This document shows positions 11,130-21,498 of a stretch of DNA of 64,000 nt, in pieces (position 1 is the stretch's first letter; the number at the start of each line of letters is the position of its first letter). A program made the position numbers and the translations under genes. This DNA is from Juglans regia (taxonomy: Eukaryota > Streptophyta > Magnoliopsida > Fagales > Juglandaceae): NCBI RefSeq assembly GCF_001411555.2, contig NC_049903.1:27354270-27418269 (forward strand), in the 5' to 3' direction. The notes beneath the pieces are model-generated. The model had not been told where the DNA came from and searched no databases. It saw only the letters and a list, made by a program, of their open reading frames with translations.

Positions 11130-12731
11130 CCCTGGAAAAGCAAATCTGGTTGCAGATGCGCTTAGTTGGAAGTCTTATTCGGTTGATGAGGCTGAGTCAC
11201 CAGGGTTAGACTCTCTTCTTTTTGGTATGAGGAGACCTCTTGCAGAGAGTTCGCAGCAGGAAGAGATGTTGACTTCAATACATGATATCCGGGTTCTTGA
11301 TTTTGAGGAGTTAAAGACTCTACAGGATAATGACTCCAAGCTGTTAGATATTAAAGAAAGAATCAAGAAGTTGCAAGGACCTGCACATTTCAGTCTAAGC
11401 AGACATGATATTCTTTTATTCTGAAATCGTAGGGTGATTCCTACACATTCAGAATTTAAAGAAAGAATCTTGACTGAGGCCCATGCAGCTCCTTATTCAG
11501 TTCATCATGGAAGTACAAAGGTGTACCGAGACTTGAAGCAAAGTTTTTGGTGAGAAGGAATAAAGATGGACATTGCTTTGTTTATTGCTAAATGTACAAC
11601 TTGTCAGCAGGTTAAAGCTGAGCATCAGAGGCCTGCTGGCTATCTTCAACCACTCCCTATTCCCGAGTGGAAATGGGACGACATCGCAATGGACTTTGTA
11701 ATAGGACTACCAAGAACGCCTAGTGGGAAGAATTCAATTTGGGTAATTATTGATCGGTTCACCAAGAGTGCCCATTTCTTACCTATTTCTAATACTGATA
11801 CTTGGGAAGTTTGACTCGGTTATATGTCAAGGAAATTGTATGTCTTAATGGAATACCCAAGAGTATAGTGTCAGATAGGGACCCACGATTCACGTCTCAC
11901 TTCAAGAAGAATTTGCAGACAGCTTTGGGCACTAAGTTGAAATTTAGCAGTGATTATCATCCTCAAACTGACGGCCAATCAGAACGCACTATTCAGACCC
12001 TTGAGGATATGTTGCGAGCTTGGGTTTTGGATTTTAAAGGAAGTTGGAAAAATCATCTGTCGCTTATAGAGTTTGCTTATAATAACAGTTTTCAAGCGAC
12101 TATTCAAATGGCCCTTTATGAAGCTCTTTATGGGAGGAAGTGCAGATCTCCTTTATTTTGGGATGAAGTTGGCGAAGGGAATCTACTTGGACTAGAAATT
12201 GTTCAGGAAATGAGGAATCAGGTTCAAGTTATAAGAGACAAAATGACAGCTGCTTAGAGTCGTCAGAAAAGCTATTCGGACACTAGGAGAAGAGATTTAT
12301 TATTTGAGGAAAGTGATTGGATTTACCTCAAAGTTTCTCCAATGAAAGGCGTTAAGCATTTTGGTAAGAAAGGGAAACTTAGATCGAGGTATGTTGGCCT
12401 TTTTCAAATTCTAGAGAAGGTTGGACCCGTTGTTTACCGTATTGCCTTGCCAGAATATTTTGGAGAGATTCATGATGTTTTCCATGTGTCCTCTTTAAAA
12501 AAGAGCTTTGGATAGCAAGAGCCACGTTTCGTTGATCCAGGAAGCATTCAACTCCAGCCTGATCTCACGTATGAAGTTGTTCCAACTCAGATCTTGGACA
12601 GAAATGAGCAACAAATGAGATCCAAGACGATACATTTAGTTATGGTATCATGTGGAGATCCTTTAGCTCAGGATTTCTCGTGGGAGAGAGAGACAGACAT
12701 GAGAAAGTTCTACCCTTACTTGTTTGGGTAG
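11130..12731 (+). pseudogene. Tekay-type RNase H end, integrase and C-terminal tail
   Basis: Starts at the end of RNase H (VADALS-like near 11150). The zinc-binding region shows HHGSTKVYRDLKQSFWW (about 11506) and CTTCQQVKAEHQRPAGYLQP (11595). Core residues are visible in DDIAMDFVIGLP (first Asp), IVSDRDPRF (second Asp) and HPQTDGQSERTIQTLEDML (Glu). The GPY/F-side block reads RYVGLFQILEKVGPVVYRIA near 12390, followed by HDVFHVSSLKKSF. The ending FSWERETDMRKFYPYLFG (stop 12729-12731) is where chromoviral integrases carry their chromodomain-linked end. Breaks: a stop at 11424, a frame change near 11810 and a stop at 12255 among others. Confidence 0.9.
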
Positions 12732-12847
12732 TTTTGACTGTTTGTTTTCTTTCTCAAGCTTGTTTTGAGCTCTGTGTTGTATCTGGTTTTGGAATCAATG
12801 AAGAACATGGCAATTTCTAGGACCAAATTTATTTTAAGGGGGGAGGT

Positions 12848-15090
12848 TGTGAGATCCATAAATTCTTGAGTTTATAATTCAATGTATTTTTATTAAATGT
12901 GTTATTTATTTATTTGATATTGTAATTTATTTTGGTATGTTTTTATTTTGGGTTTTTATTTCCTTAATATTTATTTATTTATGTTATTTTATTGGTGTAT
13001 TTTCGGTTTGGGCCTTTGATTTTGCTGTGTTTTTATTGTGCTCTGTGTGTGTGTTTTTTAATTAAGCCCAACCCGTGTGGGTTTGGCCAGCTCGAAGGAA
13101 AACTGGGTCCACCTCGTGCGCCTGAAGAACCCAGCCCGTGCGTCTTGGTCCAACACGTGCGCCTGGCGAGCCCAGCCCGTGCAGATTAAAATCCAGCCCT
13201 TCCCCTTGGTTGAACGGCGTCGTTCCACTTAGAACCCTAGGGTTCCTTCTTTTCCTTCATGCGCCGCACATCTTCTTCTTCTTCCAGCATTTTTCCTCTT
13301 CCTCCACGCAGCTGCTGCCAACGCCACACAGACCTTAGTCACGCATTTCTCCCGCAAGCTTCCACCTCCTCCTTCATTCTTTCTTCTCTGTGTCGTTCGG
13401 TGGAGGCTCCGAAGCTTGCTGTCTAGAATGCCGCTCCCCACGGCCACCACCTCATTCTTCTGCGAGCATCTCGGTGGCGTTGGGCATGGGCTTCGAAAGT
13501 GCTGTCTTTGCTGCCTCACCACACGTCCGCGCGAAGTCATTCCACTCCTCCACGGCTTGCTGCCGTTTTTGTGCTTTTCTACCCGTGCGACACGCATGCT
13601 TCGCAAACCACCATGCCTGGCCCATTTATAGGCCACGGATTCTACAATAAAATCTTCGGAAATCCTCATCTTCTCTCTCTCGCTTATGCTTTCTCATCTC
13701 TTGGTTTGAGTGTTGATTCTGTAATTTTTGTTTTGAAACCGTCAGCTTGTGTTGTTCTACCGAGCTCTATTTGTTCTAAAATTGTGAAAACTTCACTCAG
13801 ATTCTTGGTGAATTTTTGTACTTGCCGTGCTCCACAGTGTGCCGCCACTTTTGGCAACACCTTCATTCGAGCGATCTTCCAGAATTTTTTCCATCTTCAT
13901 TGTATGTAATTTTCCAGTTTTAATTATATTGTTGTAAATTGTAAATGTTGGCACGTTGGAAATTGGGCCTTAGGCCGTTAAAATGTTGGGTTGTGATTAT
14001 GGATGGATTTGGTGTTGGGCCTTGGGCCGGATTGGAGGATAGGATTATGCGTGTAGCTGTCAAACTATATATTTGTAAATGATTGAGATTTTCTGTATAA
14101 ACGAATTATTTAATATGGCATCCAATAAATTGTTGTCATGCACATTTATCATCTTTAATAAATTGTGTTATGATGTCACGTTGTTCTGTTTAAAAATGAT
14201 ATTGTAGTTGGTGCGTGTGTTTCACGAACCCAAACCGAGATGGGGCATTATTTCGGTGGAGCTCCTCTGGTCACTCGGGAGCGTAACAGACTGAGATGAC
14301 GTCCCCTGAGTTGTCGCAGGGCGACGAAAGGAACGAACAAGACGGTAATGCTCTCGTACCAATTCCGTGACCTTTTGGCTGGCAAGGTTAGAGGATGCTT
14401 AGCCATTTACGCCCTGGGCGTGGAACTGGGCATTGCTCGTTACGAAGTCTCATGCACAGACGTTACCCGTGGTGTGACGATGAGAGCCAGGTTATGCGGA
14501 CGGTCCATAAGGGAGACTGTGGTGCATGCTTAATAAATAATGGTTATGATTGGGCCAAAATAAGATTTTTGGCGTGAGTGGTTAGAAAGGGTATTTTTGG
14601 AAAAAAAGAGAATGTGGTGTTGTTTTATGCAATATATGTCCATATGGGGACGCGTGATTAATTATGTATCTCTTGGATGTTGTTTTGGTTAATTACTTGT
14701 TGAGATGTTATAATCTCATTGTGGTGTTTTACTCTATAGTTCTGTCTTATGGTGACATAGAGTCTGATGCAGAGCCCGAGTATGAACCCGAGGGATCAGC
14801 TCGGCCGGAGGTTTGGGTTGCTGAGATCTCTTTCAGCGTTATGGGATTTGTTTCCCTTATGTTATTTCATATCTTTAATTTATCTGTCGGATGACTGTAT
14901 TATCCTTGTAAAGTTACTTTATTGTTTTGAATAAATTCTTGTACTTATTAAAGAAAGACCATTTAATTCTCCGCTGCGAATATTTTTTTGTACACTTATT
15001 GCATGATATACACACTCTGAGCACTGGTCGTTGGGGTGAGTGATCCATATGGTCATCATCCCGGTGTAACGAACTCCACAAAAATAACAC
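12848..15090 (+). repeat. Long LTR of the Tekay-type fragment
   Basis: Over 2.2 kb directly after the polypurine tract, the normal size for this clade. It includes a GC-rich stretch with small open frames on both strands (13229-13909), which I treat as LTR sequence and not genes. The 14220-14530 block carries sequence I recognise from such LTRs (GACGTCCCCTGAGTTGTCGC). The right end is not sharply defined. Confidence 0.65.
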
Positions 15091-15121
15091 GTGGGGGTCG
15101 AGAGCGCCACAGTGGCGGGGC

Positions 15122-15657
15122 TCAAAAGCCACCAAGCTTTGTGAAGGAACAAACATGAAAACTACGTATGTTACCTAGTAATCCCTTTATAGAGTAAAAG
15201 GATAAGAGTTCCTTAATGGTCAAATCTGGGTACGTCTCCCCTAAAGGCTCCAAGGTCATGCTAAAGACCACACATGAGCATAGTAGAATACACCACACGT
15301 GTGAATGAAGTTGGGTGGGAGCCAACCCCGAAAAGTCAAAGACATCATAGACTGGGCGAATAAAGGGGAATCGCAAGTCGTGCGCTCGAGCACAAACCGG
15401 GAGAGCAACAAATCCCGCATACCCTTCCTTATCGATGCATCCTCCCTCTGGAATGGAGAGCTCCACAGAATCTAGGATGCAATAGGTGGACCTCAACTTC
15501 TTCAGGTCTCGCTCTGTGAGGGTGAAATGCCAAGTGAATCCTTCAAAGAATGGAGGGGTTTAGCCATCGAAAGGCTCTACGGTGGATTGGGAGGAGGCCC
15601 TCACGGGAGCCTGAGCCAAAGGTTGGTTAGGAGTACATGAGGAGCTGTGGTTAGCCA
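15122..15657 (-). pseudogene. Antisense extra ORF of the Tat-type element (PTP-like protein), 3'-truncated
   Basis: Reads on the strand opposite to gag-pol. It starts at the ATG at 15657-15655 (MANHSSSC...), runs 32 codons to one in-frame TAA, and continues in the same frame: FFEGFTWHFTLTERDLKKL, then RSTYCILDSVELSIPEGG, YAGFVALPVCARAHDLRFPF and FSGLAPTQLHSHVWCILLCS. Blocks of this type (LRFP..PF, LAP.QLHPN.W) occur in plant proteins labelled 'putative plant transposon protein' and in the antisense ORFs described for Tat-group retrotransposons. The frame ends at 15122, where the Tekay fragment adjoins, so about half is missing. Its function is unknown in the family. Confidence 0.65.
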
Positions 15658-16135
15658 TGAGAGAGAATGCGAGAAAGTAACAAGAAGAAACTGGGAGGCA
15701 AATGAGAGAGAACCTGAGAAAGTAACAACAAAAAACTGGAAGGGAAATGAGAGAGAACGTAAGAAAGTAAAAAGAAGAAGTGTGGCACGAATGGAAGAAA
15801 GGAAATGAACCAAGAAGATGAAAGAGGAGGAAAAGTAATGATGAGGAGGTTCTTGGGAAACCAAATGGGTGACAGTGTCGTCGGTTACCATTTTTTTGAA
15901 TATGAGAGAACAAAAGTGCGCAAACAGTTACGTGGGCAATGTTTTTGGGGTACGACGGGGAGTTCAGACCCGTATTTTAGTTAACATGGACCCTCAGCGG
16001 GGTAGGAGAAAAGAAAATCTAAGTGGCCGCCTACTTGCCTCAAGCTAGCAGGGTAAAGTGTTCTCACGCGAATTAAAAGGATATAAAACAAATTAATTTT
16101 CTATGTGCTAGCACAAGGAAATTTAGTGGGGTAAC
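15658..16135. other. Sequence between the antisense ORF and the 3' LTR
   Basis: Purine-rich on the + strand (15660-15850). It would hold the promoter and leader of the antisense ORF and the polypurine tract of the Tat-type element (AGTGGGG at 16125-16131 is the nearest candidate). No other gene seen. Confidence 0.45.
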
Positions 16136-16386
16136 TAGAAGGGATGTTTAGGTCCCATGGCAATAAGTCCACGACTAGAGGACAGATTTGGCTTATAGGC
16201 CCAAGGCTGAGAGAATCACGGCCCAAGAGCTTATGGCACAAACCGCGTGATCTGATAATGTCGATAGATTAGGGTGGTTATCTTGTCGTTGACTTAGGCA
16301 TCGGAGTTCCACTGGGCACCAAGTGCCGCCCTCTCATCTGTTACAAGTTATCCGAATAGTTGGCGATGTGAAACATGTCATTTACA
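16136..16386 (+). repeat. 3' LTR of the Tat-type element, internally deleted
   Basis: Aligns with both ends of the 5' LTR but is 134 bp shorter. The segment from about 6432 to 6570 of the 5' copy, which contains the TATA box, is missing here. Ends in the same CATTTACA. Confidence 0.75.
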
Positions 16387-16590
16387 AATAAGTACAATTA
16401 TTTTATGGCAAAATCTACTTGTTCATTCTTTCTTTTTTTTTATTATCTGACATAGTATTTATCATAAATGTGGATATAAAGTAACGTCGACTGAAGGAAT
16501 ATTTCTGTTCAAAATGCAAAATTTAGGGGAAAACTTGTTGCTCTCTTGAAATTCAGGGGTTTCTGAAAAACAATAATAAAAAAAAAAGAC

Positions 16591-16622
16591 GCGGTGCTAC
16601 TCTGCCACCTGAGTAGCACCGC
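16591..16622. repeat. Perfect 12-bp inverted repeat (hairpin)
   Basis: GCGGTGCTACTC at 16591-16602 and GAGTAGCACCGC at 16611-16622, separated by 8 bases. It is GC-rich in an AT-rich surrounding. It does not sit at the end of a coding region I can name, so I do not call it a terminator. Confidence 0.9.
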
Positions 16623-17036
16623 TCCAAGTGACCGCTAGGACAAATTGGCCATTTCATTTTTTTTATTCATGTTTTTTTATCATTTTAAAATATTTTTAAA
16701 AAATATATAAAAAAAAAATCAATGCACTAATAGTCACTTCCTTAACTATAAGTAAATAAAAAAAAAATTGTATCACCCAATTCGCATAAAAATAAAATAA
16801 AATAAAACTAAGCGACAAAACATTACAAACTGGAAAACTATAATTTCAAAGTAACTATACACGAGTGGTTTCCTCTCTTTTCCAGAGCTCTCTAGCGAGG
16901 AGGAAAAACATCCTTCACTAGAAGGGTATTTTGCCAAGGGCAATTCTATAGAGCAAGATAGTAGAACTCAGTGACTACAAGTGAAACTCAGTGACTACAA
17001 GTGAACAAGAATAAAGGAATTGATTTAGAGTATACG

Positions 17037-18355
17037 ATGATAGAAGAATTAACCAAAAGATGGAATCGATTTTCATTAACACAGGAAGAAAAAGATGAGA
17101 TTGTAATCACGAGAAAGGATGTCAAGGAGACCATGGAAAGAGGTAAGCTGTGTCTGGTGGAAAAAATTATAGCTAATAAGAAGATAAATAAAGAAGCCTT
17201 CAAAAATACCATGTGCAAGATATGGAAATTTTGTACTGATATTAAGATCTTTGAAATAGGTGAAAACCTATATATCTTCGAATTCCAAACTGAAACAGAC
17301 TTGAATAGAATATGGGAGGGACAACCTTGGCTATTTGACATGAACTTATTGTGTCTGAAGAAATTTGAGGGTTATACTCCTATAGCTGACTTGGCTTTTA
17401 CACATACAAATCTTTGGGTTCAGTTACATAATTTACTCATGGGATGTATGAATAAGGAAATTGGGAATAGAATTGGATCATCGATTGGGACTGTAATAAT
17501 AGTGGATGCTGATACCAATGAGAACTATTGGGGGAGATGGCTGAGAGTTCTTGTTGAATTAGACTTGAGGAACCACTAGCAAAAGGGAAAGTGGTAGATC
17601 TGATAGGACACAGAGGGTTTGTTAACTTCAAATATGAAAAACTTCCTAAGTTTTGATTTACTTGTGGAGTTATAAAACATGCTTCCAGTGGATGTATTGG
17701 CCTAAATAATCAAGTGGATACTGCTAAGTTGACTTGTACCAATCAATATGGGACTTGGATGAGAACTACTAACTCAGGAACTAGAACAAATAGCTCAGAA
17801 CAAGTTCAAGTTATAGTAGCAGTTCAGGAAAGGCCCTCCAATCTATCAATATGACTAAGCCAGTTGGCCAGGATACAGAAAGTCAAAGGCTTACTCAAAA
17901 TAAAGAGGTGATAAGAGAAGAGAGTAGCAAGATTATATTGAAGACAGTACCGAATGAGGATCAGTAGACCAGTCAAACATATTTATTGAATATGACTGTT
18001 TTACCTAAGCTAGCCTTGGATATGACACACAATTGTCTGAACATTTCAATTCCAGAGCCCTCATCAGATTTGAAGGCAAATACTGAGGAGAAAGGAAACT
18101 AAATAGAGAAGCATCAACTGCTCTTATGCAAACCACAGTAGGCTGTTGAGACAAGTGGAAATAAGTGGAAAAGAAAGGCTAGGGGGCATCCTAATATTAA
18201 GGTGCTGACTAATACTCCTTATGCTACAAGAAAAAGGAAAACAGAAGAAGACAATACTCCATTTACCTTGGAGAATAATCAGGATGCTAGGGGCAAGAAA
18301 CAAGTTGTGGCATCTTTTGTGAATTTATCGGCGGAGGCTGTTAATTAGCCCTGCT
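17037..18355 (+). pseudogene. LINE ORF1 remnant (DUF4283-type nucleic-acid-binding protein)
   Basis: From the ATG at 17037 the frame runs to 17579. It shows the plant LINE ORF1 domain: LTKRWNRFSLTQEEKDEIVI, then LYIFEFQTETDLNRIWEGQPW and LWVQLHNLLMGCMNKEIG. After a stop at 17577 a CCHC knuckle-like FTCGVIKHASSGC follows near 17660, then a low-complexity tail to about 18350. In intact elements this protein binds the LINE RNA. A further GTG-initiated extension to 17001 is possible but unneeded. Confidence 0.8.
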
Positions 18356-19502
18356 GGGAGAAATGAGGCTTCTAAGTTGGAACTGTTGAGGGCTTGGCAA
18401 CCCTCGGACAGTTAGTGACCTTACCCATTTGGTTAAGTTTCACAAGCCTAACATCTTGTTTCTCATTGAAACCAAGATGGATAAAAATAGATTGGAAGCT
18501 ATAAAATATAAGTTAGGTTTTTAAGGTCTTTTTACTATGGAGGGAGTAGGAAGAAGTGGGGGGTTGGCTCTATTTTAGGAAGAGGAATACAAACTCAGAA
18601 TACATAGCTACTCTCAGAGTCATATCAACTCGTGGATTGATCTAAAAAAAATTTCTTGGATGATGACATGCTTCTATGGTCATCCTGAAACTGAAAATAG
18701 GCACAAAGGTTGGAGTCTCTTGAAACACCATAAATTTCAACATCCTAAAAGGTGGCTTTGCTTAGGAGACTTTAATGAGATGTTGTACCAAAGTGAGAAG
18801 TATGGAGGGGCTAGAAGAAAGGAAAAACAGATGGAAAGGTTCAGGGAAGTGTTGCAAGACTGCAAGCTTAGGAACTTGGGTTATACAGATGGTAAGTATA
18901 CATGGGCTAATAACAGGTCAGATCATACTTTTACAAAAGAGAGACTTGATAGAGCAATTGCAAACTCTAAATGGGGTACAACCTTTGGAGGAGGAGAGGT
19001 GAGAGTATTGACTTCATCCACATCTGACCATTGTCCTATTTTAGTGTCACTAAATCAGCAACATATCAATTCAATCAAACCTACTCAAGTCATAAGATAT
19101 GAAGATAGATGGTCATCTTTCTCAGATTGTGAAAATGTGATAAAGAAGGCATGGCAGCAAGGGAGAGGTCATGTTGCTGGATTGCAAAGGATCAAGGAAA
19201 AGTTAGAGAATTGTATGACTAACTTAAGGAGATGGAGCTATAGAAAGGAATTGGAGGAAAGAGGCAGTTTAATTCAGAAAACCAACAGGCTGCAACAATT
19301 ACAGCAATCTGTTACAGCAGAATCAGTACAGCAGTTTAAACAGACTCAAAAAGCAGTGGATGATATATTTGAGAGGGAACACATGAAATGGAAGCAAAGA
19401 GCTAAGGTGACATGGCTACAACAAGGGGATCGAAACATATGATACTATCATCTCTGTGCAAGCCAAAGAAAAAAAGAGGAACACAATTTTGCAACTTGTG
19501 GA

Positions 19503-20075
19503 TAGGGGTATCAAATCGTGTTAACGGGTCGTGTTTGTGTCGTTTCAAGACATGTATATTATACTATATAGGTCAACCCTAACCCGACCCGTTAAGCTTA
19601 TCGTGTCAAAATCTCAAACCCTAACACGACCCAATAACATAACGGGTCGTGTCGTGTCAACCCCGTTTTGACTTATTTATGTAAATGGATTGAAACAAAC
19701 CCAAAATTAACCTCTTTAATCTAGTTAAGTTTAACATAAATTTATATAAATGTTAAAATCACAATATCTATAAAAAAATATAAAACTAACTACAAGTCCA
19801 AAATTACAATCTAAACAATAAAAATATCGAAATTAAAATCTCAACAATTTTATTTTTTAGATATAAGGGTATAATTGTAATTTTAACTTTCTTAACGGTT
19901 CATAACGAGTTATAACGGGTCATAACGGGTTGACCCGTTATCAACCCGTTAAGCTATCGTGTCTTAACGGGTCAACCCGTTTTGACTCGAACCCGTTAAG
20001 GGTAAACCCTAAACCGCTTTTATCGTGTCGTGTTCGTGTTGGGTTAATGGGTCATGTTACATATTGACACCCCTA
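19503..20075. mobile_element. hAT-type MITE inserted in the LINE
   Basis: 573 bp with ends TAGGGGTATCAA and, inverted, TAGGGGTGTCAA, flanked by a perfect 8-bp duplication CTTGTGGA (19495-19502 and 20076-20083). Eight-base duplications and TAGGGGTG-like ends are hAT hallmarks. The interior is full of GGGTCGTGT and AACGGGT motifs in both orientations and has no transposase. Removing it rejoins the LINE reading sequence around ILQLVDESG. Confidence 0.92.
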
Positions 20076-20708
20076 CTTGTGGATGAGTCTGGACTTACTT
20101 TGACAAATACTGAACAAATTGGGAAGGCTTTTACTCAGTTTTATAGGGGTTTGTTTACAACTTCTGAGCCTACTCACATTGACGAATTTCTTAATGCTAC
20201 TGAAAGAAAAGTAACTCAACAGATGAATAACAGGCTACTTCTACCTTTTAGCAAAGAAGAAATTAAAGATGCAATTTTTCAAATGGGGCCATACAAGGCT
20301 CCAAGGCCAGATGGATATGAAGCGTGCTTCTATCAAAGATATTGGTCTGTTATGGGTGATAAGGTATGTGAAGCCATTTTATCTTCTCTAAATTCTGAGC
20401 AAGACATGTCTTTTATTAACTTCACATACCTTGTGATGATACCAAAGCATAACAACCCAAAGAATATTACTGAGTACAGACCAATCAACTTATGTAATGT
20501 ACTGTACAAAATTGTTACAAAGCTCTTAGCCAATCGAATGAAGGAAATCATGTCTGCCATCATATCACAGAATTAGTATGCTTTTATTCCCTGAAGGCTA
20601 ATTTTAGACAATATCTTAGCAGCTTATGAGACTTTTCACACTATGAAAACAAAGTTGAATGCTCATAAAGGATATATGGAAATGAAACTAGATATGAGCA
20701 AGGCCTAT

Positions 20709-21498
20709 TGATAGGAACCAAGGTGAGCCTACTCTTAAAAATCCTTTGCAAGTTCCAGATGGGCCAATTACAAGATCAATGGCCAAGAAGATCAAGGAAG
20801 CAATGCAATGATTGGTGCAATCCACTTGAGATGAAGCCGGCAAGAACCCAACACTCAAGATGGGTCTGAAAGAAGAAGAACCAGTTTTGATCCATTTGAT
20901 TCAAGCTATGGAAGACATGACTTAGAGATACGACCTATTGTTATTGGAGGCTTCCAATTTGGTTAAATGATTTATTTTATTAGTTTAGAATAAGTGGGCT
21001 TGAAGATGCTTGGCCCACATGTCTTATTTCTTATGAACTATGTTTTTTGGGAAGACCTTGTATTTTGGCCAAGGGCTTATTTGGAAAGTTACTTTTTAGG
21101 AACTAGGGTTTGATCAATTTATTGTAGGGGTTACTGTAGACGGTACTGTTCATTGGCTAGGGTTTTGATTAGGTTTGGGTTTAAAAACTCTTCGTAGCCT
21201 CATTTGAGAGATTAGACAATATTGAATTTTATTTGTGAGTTGAGTTTTCTTCTCTTGTTCTTGATTGAACTCTTGAACTTATCAAAGGTAAATCACAACC
21301 TTTGTGGCTTTCCTCCTTTGTAACCTGGGTTCTTGAGACGGGTTCTTCAACGGGTCTAGATTTTAATATAATTTAGGTTCTTGAAACAATTTCTCATCAG
21401 GTCTAGGTTCTCCATCCGTTGACTTGATTTTGACTTTCTTAGGAAGTTTTCAAATTGATTGTGGGTTCAAGGGAATTCATTCCCACAGGTTCATATCA
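20709..21498 (+). mobile_element. Solo LTR (790 bp) of a gypsy-like element inserted in the LINE
   Basis: Starts TGATA and ends TATCA, flanked by a perfect CCTAT pentamer (20704-20708 and 21499-21503), as expected from retroviral-type integration followed by LTR-LTR recombination. Excision rejoins the LINE RT block KAYDRVEWRF exactly. Near its start is coding-like sequence on the + strand, LKNPLQVPDGPITRSMAKKI, similar to the C-terminal end of gypsy polyproteins, so the parent element's pol frame apparently runs into its LTR. The flanking host is old; the LTR is the younger event. Confidence 0.92.

Larger units (their letters stand above)
11125..15090 (+). mobile_element. 3' part of a Tekay-type gypsy element nested in the Tat-type element
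   Basis: Begins inside the RNase H tail (HPGKANLVADALS-like, with a shift) and runs through integrase and a chromodomain-side tail to a purine-rich tract (GGGGGGAGG) and a long LTR starting TGTGAGATCC at 12848. The 5' LTR, gag, protease and reverse transcriptase are absent, so this is a truncated insertion or the product of an unequal exchange. The right border lies between about 15040 and 15100, where the antisense ORF of the host Tat element resumes. Confidence 0.7.
6280..16386 (+). mobile_element. Degenerate Ty3/gypsy Tat-type LTR retrotransposon with a nested Tekay fragment
   Basis: Bounded by two related LTRs (6280-6664 and 16136-16386). The order is: primer-binding site, gag, protease, RNase H, integrase, 80-bp minisatellite, an antisense extra ORF, LTR. 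Gag of the PPKFKVPQIDMYDG type, the tandem-repeat 3' region and the antisense ORF are all features reported for the Tat/Ogre group of plant gypsy elements. Reverse transcriptase is missing between protease and RNase H. The flanking pentamers GATAA (6275-6279) and AATAA (16387-16391) differ at one base and may be a decayed target duplication. A Tekay-type gypsy fragment (about 11125-15090) lies between the minisatellite and the antisense ORF. Every coding domain has stops or frameshifts. Confidence 0.8.

Noticed and set aside
13229..13909. Overlapping open frames on both strands (up to 146 codons)
   Set aside because: GC-rich part of the Tekay LTR; frames on both strands overlap and none has a recognisable motif.
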